Shown piece after piece: positions 29,177 through 44,000 of a DNA stretch of 64,000 nt. Every line of letters begins with the position of its first letter. Within the stretch, counting starts at the first letter, position 1. The notes below the pieces were generated by a model. It ran no database searches. It was given only the letters and a program-made list of their open reading frames with translations, and was not told the origin of the DNA. The translations under genes were made by a program, and so were the position numbers. Source of the stretch: Valencia hispanica (taxonomy: Eukaryota > Chordata > Actinopteri > Cyprinodontiformes > Valenciidae); NCBI GenBank assembly GCA_963556495.2, contig OY747713.1:4121821-4185820 (forward strand), written 5' to 3'.

Positions 29177-32100
29177 ATGAGCCGACTGCAGAAGAACACT
29201 GAAGGTAAGCGCTGGTTACTGTAACGTTTTGGCCAAATTCATCCGTAAATGATGATATTTAAATATTGGAAGACATGTTTGAGGTATGGACAAAATAGTT
29301 TTGCTCAGTATATACAAACCCCAAATAAAAACACCCTGATAGAAATACTATCAAATAGTTGAAGTGAAAGATGTATCATATTTTCCCAGAGCTACCATAA
29401 CCAGAAAAATCCAAAGAGAGTTTCCTCTGAGGATTTGGGAGAAATTGATTTCTGAAAATGATCAGCATATCATGGATTGGCATTATGACGTACATTTACT
29501 GAATCTATCTCCAAATCTAAAGACAAAGCATGAAATCTTTATTATGAATATAGTGTATGTTTCTGAAAGTAATAGGTATGTCATAAATGTACATTTCCGG
29601 TGGTTAAGAGAGCGCAACACCAGCCGCTTATTTCCAACAGCATTTGACCCCAGTTTGTGGTCTTGGAGACCAACATACCCAAACCATACCCACAGTTTCA
29701 TAAATCGAGGGGACTACATTTTACGACATCACATTTTATTTTCAGAGCTCCACATATCTTTTCCGTCCAATCAGATAATTCCTTAGAAATACTGTACTCA
29801 AGAATCAGTACCAGATTTTTTTTACAACTATGTGGACACTTCAGTCCTGCTTTGACTCAATAAAGACATATAAATAAAAAAAGGCTCAATAGAAAATGAG
29901 CTCCATTTTTAAATATACTGTGTTATTACAATAAAAAAAGACAAGGTTGGATGAAAGAAAACGCTGCACAACGAGAAGAGGTGACCGGACCCTGAGGAAG
30001 ATTGTGGAGAAGGACCGATTCCAGACCTTGGGGGACCTGCGGAAGCAGTGGACTGAGTCTGGAGTAGAAACATCCAGAGCCACCGTGCACAGGCGTGTGC
30101 AGGAAATGGGCTACAGGTGCCTCATTCCCCAGATCAAGCCACTTTTGAACCAGAAACAGCGGCAGAAGCGCCTGACCTGGGCTACAGAGAAGCAGCACTG
30201 GACTGTTGCTCAGTGGTCCAAAGTACTTTTTTCGGATGAAAGCAAATTTTGCATGTCATTCGGAAATCAAGGTGCCAGAGTCTGGAGGAAGACTGGGGAG
30301 AAGCAAATGCCAAAATGCCTGAAGTCCAGTGTCAAGTCCCCACAGTCAGTGATGGTCTAGGGTGCCATGTCAGCTGCTGGTGTTGGTCCACAGCGTTTTC
30401 TGCCACACTTTTTCCTTCCCACAGACTTCCCACTGAGGTGCCTTGATACAGCACTGTGGGAACAGCCTATTCATTCAGAAATGTCTTTCTGTGTCTTACC
30501 CTCTTGTTTGAGGGTATCAATGATGGCCTTCTGGGCAGCAGTCAGGTCGGCAGTCTTACCCATGATTGCGGTTTTGAGTAATGAACCAGGCTGGGAGTTT
30601 TTAAAAGCCTCAGGAATCTTTAGCAGGTGTTTAGAGTTAATTAGTTGATTCAGATGATTAGGTTAATAGCTCGTTTAGAGAACCTTTTCATGATATGCTC
30701 ATTTTTTGAGATAGGAATTTTGGGTTTTCATGAGCTGTATGCCAAAATCATCAGTTTTAAAACAATAAAAGACCTGAAATATTTCAGTTGGTGTGCAATG
30801 AATCTAAAATATATGAAAGTTTAATTTTTATCATTACATTATGGAAAATAATGAACTTTATCACAATATGCTAATTTTTTGAGAAGGACCTGTATATTAC
30901 AGGTGTGGAGAATTGTGAAGTAAACCTCCTGTCCAGAATGGGTCTCCTACCAGGAGAATGGAGATTATACCCAGAAGTGGTAGCCCTACTGTAGTCCCAG
31001 TTCAGCCTACATTGACCTCTTTCCCTCTGCAGATACAACAAGTTGCAAAGGTTGTGTTTGCAAGCTCCCACGTGTCCAGACAGGTTCTAATTTCCAGATC
31101 TCATTCAACCAGCTGATTGGGAAGTCAAGACCACTGCCCACAAGGTCAGGTCTCCTCTATCATATGTGGTCAAATTTGGCACTCAAAACCAGCAGCCCTA
31201 CAATTCTGGGCTTAGTCACTTCACAGAACATCCTTGGAGATAGACACTGCTATGATAAACAGTGGAGTTCTAAGGCTCTGGCACGTGCTACTGAAAAGAT
31301 CTAAATGACTGCCATCTCCCATTTCCATGGGGCAGTTGCAAATGTTTCTTGATCTTTTTAAGAACTAAGATCACTAGGTCAGGGTTTAAATGAAAATGAA
31401 ATAACGTTTGTCTCGCTTGAGTCAGCTGTTTGTTTTGATAACAAATCAAATCATTCAAACCCTGAAAGAAGAGAAAGAAGCTCTGGGTAGAAATTATTCG
31501 GGTCAGTATTTATATGTCATCAAGGGACTGAAAGTCTCAGCTTTCAGACTGAACCCTGTGTAATGTGTAATTACTTCCACCTACTAATGAAAGTATTCTC
31601 GTAAGTGTAGAATCTGCTATTCAGAATACATATGAGCGAGTCGCGCGAATGACGGAATCCATGTTGAGCCTCCATCTTTGAAATACATTCGCCAACGAGG
31701 AACATTCCTGGAAATTCTAGCTCCGCCTTTCGCGCTTTGGCTACACTCAGTTGCACCGTGACGAATGCCAGAGGGAGATTGTCTACTCGTGACGCGGCAG
31801 ACGTCTGACTATATAACTAAATGCAATGTAGTTTTCTAAAGTAACCTCATCACTGGAAGGAACACTGGACGAAGTCGTAGTACTGGAAGCCATGTTAACC
31901 TTGGCATGAAACGGCCACCGTAGGAGTTAAAACGGAATGGGGGGGTGGGAGGCGGGGCTAGAGCGTAATATTCAGGTGGTTGTTTCACCGCTAGATGGGA
32001 GAAGTTCTTACACAATGTAGCTTTAAGTTTGTTTGTATTAATGTTTGTGCTCTATTTGGATGACCAAGAGACAAAGGGTTTTCTTCTTGTTGTGAAACAT

Positions 32101-35100
32101 GTTGTGTCTTAATCTGTGTCTCCTTTATCAGGAATTAATACAAACAGAACAATACAGGCAACATGTCCACCACCTCCTGAAGTAAAAATCAAGTTCTGGA
32201 TATAATTATTGTCTAATTTCTGTTCTCCAATGATGTTAAAAAAAGACACTCCGTGGGCTTACATGCAGTGGGAAAGAAACGTATTATTGCCTTAGTCTAA
32301 CTAAATTCAGACTTTTGAAATGCATGTATCTACTAGTGATGTTACCTGTGACATCCAAGGTTCAAAGCTTGAATCACAAAAACAAACCACTACATAAGTG
32401 AAGCACTGTGTCGGAGCTTGATTCGTCTGCTGATGGTCACGTGACCAATGACGTTCGTAGCTTCGTTTCACACACCCACCCACCTGACTGCTTCGGATGT
32501 TGGTTCAAATCTTTAAAGTGTCCCTTTTTGGGAAGTGTTATTGTTGATGTTTGTGGTGTTGAGATAGAGTATTCACTAAAAAGTCACTGAGTAGCATGTC
32601 AGTATTGGAACCTGATGTAAAGAGAGGGCTCTCTGAGATGTGGGAATTTTACAATTTAATTTCTCCATATTTGCCAAACAAGGTTGGCAAATTTATATGG
32701 TCAAGTGAAATACCGTTATAGTAGAATTTTGAGCTTCATAGCATACATGGACAGGAGCTTTTTAGACTTTTTTTTCATTTGACGGTCCTTGTAATTAAAA
32801 TAAGTTCTAGTTTTGTGTTATGTCTTTTACTATCTTTGCAATTAATAGAAATGTTATTTGGTTAAAATACATTTTTGAGGAGGTTTTAGGTTTGGCTTTG
32901 CAAGTTCGATTTGCAAGAAATAGTGGACTTTGCTATGTTCTATCCTTTTTTCATGTGAAAGTGTTGGCCCAGGTTGACATGCAAGATATTCGAGTTGAGT
33001 TAAACAAAACGGTCAACACAGCTTCAGTTCTGGAATAATGATTTATTAGTTTACGTACCTTCTCTGACCAGGACAAAGCATTGAGGACATACAGTTCTGT
33101 CGTCTTCAATTGCCCCAGCAAGACTCAGCCTCTATCATTAGCACTCAGATTCTTATACCTAGTTTATGCGTCATAGTGATGCACGAACTGTCTGACAGTA
33201 TCCAGATGTTTCCTTTCCACAACAACTTTTTAACTCAACAGTCCTCTGAGGGAACACGTCTTCTTAGCCAAGGCTATAATTCAGCTAGGCCAAGACTCAG
33301 ATCAGGCTGACCTGAGCCTTTCCTCTGGATAAACACACAAATTCCTGCACGTAGCATTTTTGATGGGACCACCTCGGACGTGCAGTATTTACCACAACAA
33401 AAGAAAGTTGGTTTGTCCTTACATTACTCTGTTTTTATAAAAGCATGCATAAAGTGAGCTTCATGTACTAGGAAGGGGGTGGGGATACATAATTATATAC
33501 TTCTGCCTACTAATTTTTACAAACATAATTCAATGGAAATGTGAAAAGTATAATAGTTTGAATATGTACACAATGTGAATACGTGGGAAATAAATGAATT
33601 AATAATCACACACTTATCTTTTAAAAAGCCATCCTTTAAAAAACCTGTATTATGTTTTGTAGGTGCAGTATGTTATTTGTGACCAGCAACTGGCTTACAA
33701 TAGGTACTCCCTAATTCATATCCTAATGCTAGGTGGAAAACAGGACAAAGAACAGATAGGGACCCCAGGCGTGATAAGAGCAAAACAGGAGGATCCAGCG
33801 AGGAGCAGAGAATGAGGAGCTTGTATACTGAGGAGCTTGGTTGCTTGCACAAAGAGCGGGTGGCTGATTGAGAAGAGGGTGAAGCTGTGAGGGGAGACCA
33901 GGCAAGCTCAGGGAAGGAGACTAATGAACATGAAAGGAACTGAGGAGGAAATAAACAATAACCAAGAGGAAACACAGATCTAAGGAAAGATTAAACAAGA
34001 TCTAGAATGAGCATGAATACTGATAGAAACACAGAAAAACCCCAAATAACCCAGGATAATGAAGCGCATTGTTAAACAAAGTATGTTTTTATTTTGCCAG
34101 AACAATAATATTTATTTATTTTTTATATAATATTTAAATAAGGGTAAATATGTTCACCTGCAAAGAGAGATTTATTTTTAATGCAAAAAGAGACATGGAG
34201 TTTTATTTAGTATTTACAGTAAGATGATTAATAAACATTGACAGAAAACATCAAAGCAGTTGTTGCAGTGAAAGACATTTAATGAAGTCTTATAGCTATC
34301 AGTACTAGAAAACTAGTCCTACTTCGTGTTTGATAAAAATTACATATTTAGAAATGCAGATTCCACTGCGCATAATTTTAATTTGCAAACTAGAAATTTG
34401 CCACAAAATATGAGTTCATCACTTTTGGTTTGGACAGAAAGGAGGGCAGATCGCTCAGAAACATCTCAATTCCCTCTGAGCAGAATCTGGTAATTTAAAA
34501 GTCTCATTCACTTGTGTTTTCAATTCATTTGCTGTGGTCACTAACATAAATGGATGCCTTGTGAGTAATTTTCTGTGAAAAAAAAAAAAGCTCTCTCACT
34601 CCTGTTTCAGGGGGTTAGCGTTTTTGAAAGAGTGGGTGGGGGAAAACATCAGGGTTACGAGTCTTACTCATTAATATTCATAATATGCAAACATCTCGCA
34701 TCTGATTGGCTAACAGCAACAAGACTTAGCGTTACAACCGTTTCTTTCTCAGCTCTTCTTTCTTGGGTAAAACTTCAACCCTGATGTGTTATCTCCATAA
34801 ATAACACAAGCCTGAACGTGTTCTGCCATGTTTTGGAGTTGTTAACAGTTAGCTTCTACTTGCAGAGACCCACTCTGCCCACTGCCGACTGCAAAATCAA
34901 TACAGCATTTCTGTGGGCGGTCGCGAGGCAAGGTGGGCGAAGCAATGAACACAAATTTTCTCTGTGATGTAGAAGAGACTAGCTTTTTCTGACTCACTCA
35001 TTTTTGCCGTCTATCTCCTTTCTGTTGTTGATGTAGGCAATGGGAGTTGGAGAAAATGCTCACGTGCAGCAAGCATATGCAACTCATTGTGACTGATCTT

Positions 35101-37917
35101 ATTTCAAAAAGAACTAGTATTACACGGTTTCTCAATGAACAAGACCTTTAATAATGTCACAACTGGAACTCCCTGATTTGGATGGCACAGACAGGCTGGA
35201 GGAACTCTAAAGTTTGAGGCAGTGAATATCAAATGAGGGATAATTAACCTGTGGTTATGATGTGCTCTGCTGAGGTGAACCAACAGGAGAGTAAAACCCC
35301 TTAAAGGGGTCTCCTGGACTGTGCCATACCTTAGATGTCAAAAGGTCAGATGGATAGGCCTTTGTTCAAGGATGCAGTGTCTGTCTGAAGGCATTGTCTC
35401 TGCGTTGGTGGGGGGGTCACGATGACTGGTGGCTCACTTCCATCTCTCTTGAGATTGTCTATTGCTGTCTCTTCCAGTGGGGTTGCCACATTTCCAAAAA
35501 TTACTTTCCTGGACCTTGGTTCCACAATCTAGTTGCATTGGTGTAGATTCTCAGTCATCCAGGACATGATATTCTTGAGAGTTTAAATGAAGGCAACTGG
35601 TCTTTTCTTGTTGTCTTGAATACGTTTCGTCTCTCATCCAAGAGGCTTCTAGAAGCTTACGCTACCCTGATAGCCTCGTTAGGTATAACGATAGCCCCAT
35701 TAGTGAGCCTTAACCATATTCTTATAAATCTGATGCTCCCAATCCAGTTTTCAAAACCGAAGAAGCCTCTTGGATGAAAGATGAAACATATTCAAGACAA
35801 CAAGAAAAGTCTAGTTGCCTTCATTTAAACTCTCAAGAACACAATCGGGTTGGCATTTGAAGACGGTATTTGTGCGATCTACTGGTGTGCTGATTTCAGT
35901 CGTTGTGTCTGTGGACTTTAATGTATTGAAAACTTCAAAATCAAAGATTGATTTGCAACACAGAGGATTTGTATAACACATTGAAATGCATTGACCCATG
36001 TCACCATTGTTGTCTACAGAACAATTTCCGGTTCTTAACCAAAACTGCTTGGTTACCATGTTGCATCACTCCATACAACATGGATGCAGAAATCCATACA
36101 TGAAAGTGTAGTTTTGTTGCGATTATGTCAGGTTATGAGTCCTCTCCAGGTTCTGAAGTGGATCTCTTCTAAATGCTCCTCAGATGAAGATGCTGCCTCT
36201 CAACAAGAAAATCCAATCAGAACCTCCAAACTGTCATCACAGACTACAACGCTGCTGGTTCTGGTCTGTCTGCTGGTTGTTGAGTCCTTCATTATTTGCA
36301 GACTCTGTGAGTTCACATTGGCCTATGCTTTCTCCAAATTTTACTTTCTTAAATGTTAAAATGATATTTTTGAATGCAATACCAGGTTTAGGGTTGTGTA
36401 AAAACTTTTGTCTTTCTTTACTCAGCTTTTGTCGTTTGGATGACCAATCAAACTATCCACTCCCTGAATGAAGCTCTGAGGACAAATTGCTGCGGTGAGA
36501 CTGTTTGGGTTTGAAATTATCCACAAGTTTCTGTGTCGGATCACAATAACATGGAGCTCACTATTTAGTTTTACAATATTAGCAGCATTTATCGGGTTCA
36601 TTTTCACCGGTGTTCATCTGTTTTCAATAACCAGTGCCACAAAATGTATTTTTATTCTGTAGGATTTTAACAAAATGAGGCTGAATGAAACTAAAATGTT
36701 CAATTTTTCATGTTTCAAAGCAGAAAGCGTAAATGTTCCACCCCCTGCAAAATTTCCAGCACCACCCCCACCTTCTTCATGTCCACCACCTGCTTCATGT
36801 CCTCCACCACCTATAGTCCCATCGCCACCTAAATATCCACCGCCTCCTATATCTACACATCCTCCTAAATGTCCGACACCATCTAAATGCCCACCACCTC
36901 CTAAATGTTCGACACCCCATCCAGCTCCTAAATGTCCACCACCTCCTACATGTCCACCTCCTCCTAAATGTCCGACACCATCTAAATGCCCACCATCTCC
37001 TCAATGTTCGACACCACCTCCAGCTCCTAAATGTCCACCACCTCCTACATGTCCACCTCCTCCTAAATGTTTGCCACCACCTAAATGTCCACCACCTCCT
37101 ACATGTCCACCTCCCCCTAAGTGTCCGCCACCACTTAAATGTACACCACCTCCTACATGTCCGCCACCACCTCAAGCTCCTACATGTCCACCACCTCCTT
37201 CATGCCCTCAACCTCCTCCACCAATTCCCATTCCAAGAAGGAGTAAGTGACTCAATTGCAGAAACATCCAGTATGTCTTCCACCTGATTTGCTGACGTAC
37301 TTTCTTTGTTGCGTTGATAGACGAGCCACGTCTGAGTTGTGGAGCAGACTGGGACCTAAATGGGGAAAGATGCTATTATTACAATAGCGGATTATTATCA
37401 TGGGAGAATAGCAGAAGATTCTGCAAAGATCGCGGAGGAGACCTGGTGAAGATAGACAGCAGAGAGGAGCAGGTTTGAAACACTGCTGGTTTCACAGATT
37501 TAATTATGTTCCTTCATCTCAGCATCATTTTCATTAACTTCTCCTATTCAGTTGTACCTGCAGAGAAAACTTAGAGACATGATGGTGGAGAGGGATGAGA
37601 AGTTCTGGATTGGACTGACAAACTCAGGGAGAGACGATAGATGGTCTTGGGTGGACGGCTCACCACTGGACACAAGGTTTGATTGTTGTAAAAACACCTC
37701 CATCTTCAGAATAAAGGTAAACTATTTTATATGAACTTGTCCCTTTTGACCTTTTAGTTTGAGTTTTTGGAGTTCTGGAGAACCAAATTCCCGGACATGT
37801 GTGCAATCTGATGGGACGCGGGATAGAGGACAGGGTGATCATCTGAGGTGTTGTTGTCAAAGCTCCCATGATGTTTCCTACAAAAGTATCTGTGAAAAAG
37901 CAGCAGAAACTGGATAG
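29177..37917 (+). CDS. Lectin gene 5 (array unit 2): Cys/Pro-stalk C-type lectin-like receptor, about 391 aa
   Basis: Exon 1 is 29177-29204 (MSRLQKNTE, donor GTAAGC), physically in unit 1; then 36184-36306, 36426-36494, 36724-37242, 37321-37472, 37552-37676 and 37758-37917. Phases join without a stop. Type II topology: short tail without signalling motif, membrane segment at about residues 30-48 with Glu43, neck, stalk at residues 74-246, CTLD to 391. Here the cysteine before YYY is kept (TGC at 37371-37373). The second CTLD exon reads DGSPLDTR, unlike the other array copies (DSSSLHTR). The stalk has ISTHPP in place of TCTHPP, one cysteine fewer. The third canonical CTLD cysteine is His, preceded by a CCC triplet. 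Function beyond cell-surface lectin-like receptor cannot be given. Confidence 0.75.
29205..29955. other. Start of intron 1 of gene 5 with a 140-codon open frame
   Basis: 29364-29786 is open for 140 codons in this unit and its counterparts (41226-41648, 53162-53584), but near-identity of the units explains the shared frame. I do not recognise the sequence. The stretch ends at the array junction with the Tc1 loop. Confidence 0.3.
29956..30892. mobile_element. 5'-truncated palindromic Tc1, unit 2
   Basis: Only the loop and right arm remain (937 bp), ending before TA at 30893-30894. The left arm is replaced by the end of unit 1. The transposase frame (29947-30357) has a TGG to TAG stop in VMVWGAM, shared by units 2-4 and absent from unit 1. 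Confidence 0.85.
35572..35839. repeat. Hairpin inverted repeat, unit 2
   Basis: As at 23725-23975, but with the longer loop containing CTACCCTGATAGCCTCGTT. Confidence 0.7.
36724..37242 (+). repeat. Cys/Pro stalk tandem repeat exon, unit 2
   Basis: Same length (519 bp) as unit 1; a two-residue change (IS for TC) removes one cysteine. Confidence 0.9.
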
Positions 37918-40318
37918 ACTTAATCTGTTTGTGTGTAAAGTTCTCATCAGTCTAGAAAACAGTCTCAGTACAGGTTCAAACAAGGATAATCTTGCCAAGC
38001 TTTTGTTTTTGCTCTTTGGTTTTGTATTTAAGATGTGTATCTTGTGTAGCTTCTTTAATTTCTGCTACTTTCTATGGGTTTTCACTGTTTGTTTGTCCTG
38101 CCATCTACCTATTCCCGATTCAGTCCCCTTTTCCACCGAGCTGATTCCACTACTAGTTCTATAGCAGAGCCTGACTTGGCACCGCTCTTTGGTTTTTTAC
38201 CAACAAAGGTTTCAAACCTTAGCTTAACCCAGCACCAACTCCTTGGTGGGCCAGAGCTGGTGCTTGCTAAGAACTGCCTTCTCCCCGACCACATGGTGAT
38301 GCAACCAAGGCATAGCATGGCGCAAATTTTGTCGTAGCTCTCTGTGTTTTGTAATCAAATGTTGATGGTGCACCAAGAACATGTGGTGTAAACATCTTTG
38401 CAGATCCCAAAAAAGTGTGGAAACACTATAGCAGCACTTGTAAGTGCATGATAAACTCGTCCATTAGTGGAAAAATGACTGGTTATTAAAAAAAATCCAT
38501 TGACTAAGAACCGATCAAGCACTGACTCTGGCACCAGCACAGAACTATTATGGGTTATTTTTCAGGTGGAAAAGACCCGTGATCTCTAACCCTAGAACAT
38601 ATTCTTCCTCAGCTCATTTAGTCCTACCTAGATCCTACGGTTAGATCACCTTTTGTAGTTCTGTTAGCTCATTCAGGTCTTTAATGTTTTTGGTTACTTG
38701 TTTTTGAACCATAAATGTTATTTTAGGTTCCCACAATCCAGCCTTCCTCTGTTATTACCTCCTCCATTTTTTCATCATATACAAAACATACATGATGGCA
38801 TGAAGATCTGATGATGGCTCAGTGTTGGATGTCATATCGATGACATCTTTTCAACTCCTGAGGATCCGGCAGAAAATACGACATCCGCCTCGGAGGGCCA
38901 GCCTGACAACAACTCTTCACGTCTTTGGGTTATGAGAGTCTGGGTCATGAGGTCTATCCAGCCCCCAAAGGTCTGGATTATGATACCAATGTAGTCTGTG
39001 AGGATTGGGGCAACACTTATGGTCTGTTTGTGTGTAAAGTTCTCATCAGTCTAGAGAACAGTCTCAGTACAGGTTCAAACAAGGATAATCTTGTCAAGCT
39101 TTTGTTTTTGCTCTTTGGTTTTGTATTTAAGATGTGTATCTTGTGTAGCTTCCTTAATTTCTGCTACTTTCTATGGGTTTTCACTGTTTGTTTGTCCTGC
39201 CATCTACCTATTCCCGATTCAGTCCCCTTTTACACCGAGCTGATTCCACTACTAGTTCTATAGCACAGCCTGACCGTGTCATGAGGTCTATCCAGCCCCC
39301 AAAGGTCTGGATTATGATACCACTGCAGTCTATGACGATTGGGGCGATGCTTATGGTATCACAAAATAGAAAATTAAACCCACAGTGCAATCTTTGAGGA
39401 AAAACATGACACTCAAGGTTTCTATCAACCAACCCTAGCAGATACAGGACATGGCAGTCACTCCTTGTGCATCCAGTGGCGTCCAAAGTTAGTCCTCCAG
39501 GGCTGGTACCCAGCATGTTTTAGTTCTTTCCCTGATTCAACACACCTGAATCAAATGATGTTTCATTAGCAGAACCTCTGCAGAAGTTTGACATACTGGG
39601 GAAGTAGTTAGACCTTTTGGAAAAGATGTGTTGGATTAGAGACTGTTCTACAACGGGCAGGACACCGGCCCTAAAGGACTTAGTAGTTTGAGATTCTGCA
39701 GGAGTTTTTCCTGCTGAAAAATGAACAGAAAAATTAGCTGGATTAGAGCCTAAATAAAAAACATGGCTGCTTGCATGTTTGTGTCACTCAAACAGCTGCA
39801 TTAAGATTGAAAAGTCTTGTGAAAAAGTTTAGTGAATATAAATCAACAGGAAGTGGAAGCTGTGGTTTGACTGTTTATCATTAACCAAACTGAACTTAAC
39901 TGCTCATATAAAAAAGTACAAAATAAAAATGTATTTAAATCCATGATTTTAAAGTTTGGACTAGTTTTAAATGTCTGTACAATTTATAAGACAGTAAAGC
40001 AGTAAATAAAAAGCTTGCAATGAAGATCAGAGTTTAAGAAAACTCTAAGAAAAGCAGCCTGTTCTGTAGCTTTAGGGTCATATGACCCAAAAAGAGTGCA
40101 GATCTTCATTGTTGCTCAATAGTTTCACATTATGTGCTTTTATACAAGTTAATTACTGCTTAAATACATATACTAAATTCAAGCAGCTTTAAGATTGAAT
40201 TAGCAACATCAGAGAATATCAGATCTCTGTATTGTCAGAATAGTTTCCTGCATTTTTGGTTCCCATGGAGCAGTTTTATAAGCGTCAATATTCACTGCAA
40301 CTTACTGGCTTGATTTAA

Positions 40319-40454
40319 AGGGGCTATATGCAACTTTTTCCCCAAAATAAACGTAACAATAGCCTTTTTATTTGACCATTTATGACTCAAACATCTCCTG
40401 ATTAGCATGGGGTCAGTCGCGAGTTTAAATTTCAGAAAATTGCATATAGCCCAT
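40319..40454. mobile_element. 136-bp TTAA MITE, unit 2
   Basis: Counterpart of 28457-28592 with TTAA on both sides. Confidence 0.75.
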
Positions 40455-41038
40455 TTAACATCAATCAGAACTTTTATTCAGATCACTAAATATTTAATAA
40501 TTCTCAATAAATTTTACTTCAACTTAACACTATTTGTAATTTTTTTGGCTCATTCCGTACCTTTATATTCAAAGGGATAATTTATTGTTGGTTTGAGAAA
40601 CAAAATGCATTTTTATAAAACAATAACTTTTAAAGCATTTTGAAATTACAAAATGGACGAGAGGAGGAAAGCACATCATATCATGGGATTTAACAATCTG
40701 TATGAATTGAAATAAAAAGCACAATATAGTGAATTTTAAACAACAATCATACGTTCTTTGAAATGTATTAAAAACCAAAAAGTTTTTATTTTTGTGTAAA
40801 ATCTATGGAAATAAAAAGTTGCTTATGCATGCGAAAGTAAAGTAAGATTAAGCATCTCTAGGAAGTGTCTTATCCACTTAGCGATAAAACATAAATGAGC
40901 CAAGAACTTGTTTTCACCAACAGATTTTAAGATAAATGGTTATTGACATGTAAGAGCGTCATGTGACTGTGGTTATTAAAAAAATAAACGCAGTATTGCA
41001 ACACAGACAGATGGGTAAACTGTGAGGACTGTAAAAAA

Positions 41039-44000
41039 ATGAGCCGACTGCAGAAGAACACTGAAGGTAAGCGCTGGTTACTGTAACGTTTTGGCCAAAT
41101 TCATCCGTAAATGATGATATTTAAATATTGGAAGACATGTTTGAGGTATAGACAAAATAGTTTTGCTCAGTATATACAAACCCCAAATAAAAACACCCTG
41201 ATAGAAATACTATCAAATAGTTGAAGTGAAAGATGTATCATATTTTCCCAGAGCTACCATAACCAGAAAAATCCAAAGAGAGTTTCCTCTGAGGTTTTGG
41301 GAGAAATTGATTTCTGAAAATGATCAGCATATCATGGATTGGCATTATGACGTACATTTACTGAATCTATCTCCAAATCTAAAGACAAAGCATGAAATCT
41401 TTATTATGAATATAGTGTATGTTTCTGAAAGTAATAGGTATGTCATAAATGTACATTTCCGGTGGTTAAGAGAGCGCAACACCAGCCGCTTATTTCCAAC
41501 AGCATTTGACCCCAGTTTGTGTTCTTGGAGAGCAACATACCCAAACCATACCCACAGTTTCATAAATCGAGGGGACTACATTTTACGACATCACATTTTA
41601 TTTTCAGAACTCCACATATCTTTTCCGTCCAATCAGATAATTCCTTAGAAATACTGTACTCAAGAATCAGTACCAGATTTTTTTTACAACTATGTGGACA
41701 CTTCAGTCCTGCTTTGACTCAATAAAGACATATAAATAAAAAAAGGCTCAATAGAAAATAAGCTCCATTTTTAAATATACTGTGTTATTACAATAAAAAA
41801 AGACATGGTTGGATGAAAGAAAACGCTGCACAACGAGAAGAGGTGACCGGACCCTGAGGAAGATTGTGGAGAAGGACCGATTCCAGACCTTGGGGGACCT
41901 GCGGAAGCAGTGGACTGAGTCTGGAGTAGAAACATCCAGAGCCACCGTGCACAGGCGTGTGCAGGAAATGGGCTACAGGTGCCTCATTCCCCAGATCAAG
42001 CCACTTTTGAACCAGAAACAGCGGCAGAAGCGCCTGACCTGGGCTACAGAGAAGCAGCACTGGACTGTTGCTCAGTGGTCCAAAGTACTTTTTTCGGATG
42101 AAAGCAAATTTTGCATGTCATTCGGAAATCAAGGTGCCAGAGTCTGGAGGAAGACTGGGGAGAAGGAAATGCCAAAATGCCTGAAGTCCAGTGTCAAGTC
42201 CCCACAGTCAGTGATGGTCTAGGGTGCCATGTCAGCTGCTGGTGTTGGTCCACAGCGTTTTCTGCCACACTTTTTCCTTCCCACAGACTTCCCACTGAGG
42301 TGCCTTGATACAGCACTGTGGGAACAGCCTATTCATTCAGAAATGTCTTTCTGTGTCTTACCCTCTTGTTTGAGGGTATCAATGATGGCCTTCTGGGCAG
42401 CAGTCAGGTCGGCAGTCTTACCCATGATTGCGGTTTTGAGTAATGAACCAGGCTGGGAGTTTTTAAAAGCCTCAGGAATCTTTAGCAGGTGTTTAGAGTT
42501 AATTAGTTGATTCAGATGATTAGGTTAATAGCTCGTTTAGAGAACCTTTTCATGATATGCTAATTTTGTGAGATATGAATTTTGGGTTTTCATGAGCTGT
42601 ATGCCAAAATCATCAGTTTTAAAACAATAAAAGACCTGAAATATTTCAGTTGGTGTGCAATGAATCTAAAATATATGAAAGTTTAATTTTTATCATTACA
42701 TTATGGAAAATAATGAACTTTATCACAATATGCTAATTTTTTGAGAAGGACCTGTATATTACAGGTGTGGAGAATTGTGAAGTAAACCTCCTGTCCAGAA
42801 TGGGTCTCCTACCAGGAGAATGGAGATTATACCCAGAAGTGGTAGCCCTACTGTAGTCCCAGTTCAGCCTACATTGACCTCTTTCCCTCTGCAGATACAA
42901 CAAGTTGCAAAGGTTGTGTTTGCAAGCTCCCACGTGTCCAGACAGGTTCTAATTTCCAGATCTCATTCAACCAGCTGATTGGGAAGTCAAGACCACTGCC
43001 CACAAGGTCAGGTCTCCTCTATCATATGTGGTCAAATTTGGCACTCAATACCAGCAGCCCTACAATTCTGGGCTTAGTCACTTCACAGAACATCCTTGGA
43101 GATAGACACTGCTATGATAAACAGTGGAGTTCTAAGGCTCTGGCACGTGCTACTGAAAAGATCTAAATGACTGCCATCTCCCATTTCCATGGGGCAGTTG
43201 CAAATGTTTCTTGATCTTTTTAAGAACTAAGATCACTAGGTCAGGGTTTGAATGAAAATGAAATAACGTTTGTCTCGCTTGAGTCAGCTGTTTGTTTTGA
43301 TAACAAATCAAATCATTCAAACCCTGAAAGAAGAGAAAGAAGCTCTGGGTAGAAATTATTCGGGTCAGTATTTATATGTCATCAAGGGACTGAAAGTCTC
43401 AGCTTTCAGACTGAACCCTGTGTAATGTGTAATTACTTCCACCTACTAATGAAAGTATTCTCGTAAGTGTAGAATCTGCTATTCAGAATACATATGAGCG
43501 AGTCGCGTGAATGGCTGAACCCATGTTGAGCCTCCATCTTTGAAATACATTCGCCAGCGAGGGACATTCCTGGAAATTCTAGCTCCGCCTTTCGCGCTTT
43601 GGCTACACTCAGTTGCACCGTGACGAATGCCAGAGGGAGATTGTCTACTCGCGATGCGGCAGACGTCTGACTATATAACTAAATGCAATGTAGTTTTCTA
43701 AAGTAACCTCATCACTGGAAGGAACACTGGACGAAGTCGTAGTACTGGAAGCCATGTTAACCTTGGCATGAAACGGCCACCGTAGGAGTTAAAACGGAAT
43801 GGGGGGGTGGGAGGCGGGGCTAGAGCGTAATATTCAGGTGGTTGTTTCACCGCTAGATGGGAGAAGTTCTTACACAATGTAGCTTTAAGTTTGTTTGTAT
43901 TAATGTTTGTGCTCTATTTGGATGACCAAAAGACAAAGGGTTTTCTTCTTGTTGTGAAACATGTTGTGTCTTAATCTGTGTCTCCTTTATCAGGAATTAA

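Larger units (their letters stand above)
18172..29955. repeat. Lectin array unit 1 (11784 bp)
   Basis: This is the first unit of a head-to-tail array. Its left limit is set by where similarity to the other units starts, at AGAAAACGCTGCAC inside the Tc1 loop border; its right limit is the next occurrence of that junction. Landmarks repeat at offsets of 11846-11864 bp. Units differ by scattered substitutions and small indels only. Confidence 0.9.
29956..41817. repeat. Lectin array unit 2 (11862 bp)
   Basis: Second array unit, starting at the Tc1 loop junction. It carries the same content as unit 1 apart from the truncated Tc1, with no 62-bp deletion in the Tc1 right arm and a 22-bp longer hairpin loop. 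Confidence 0.9.

Noticed and set aside
29364..29786. 140-codon open frame conserved in three units
   Set aside because: Conservation reflects recent unit duplication; changes between units include non-synonymous ones (Ile/Phe, Trp/Cys, Pro/Ala), and I recognise no domain, so it is not called a gene.
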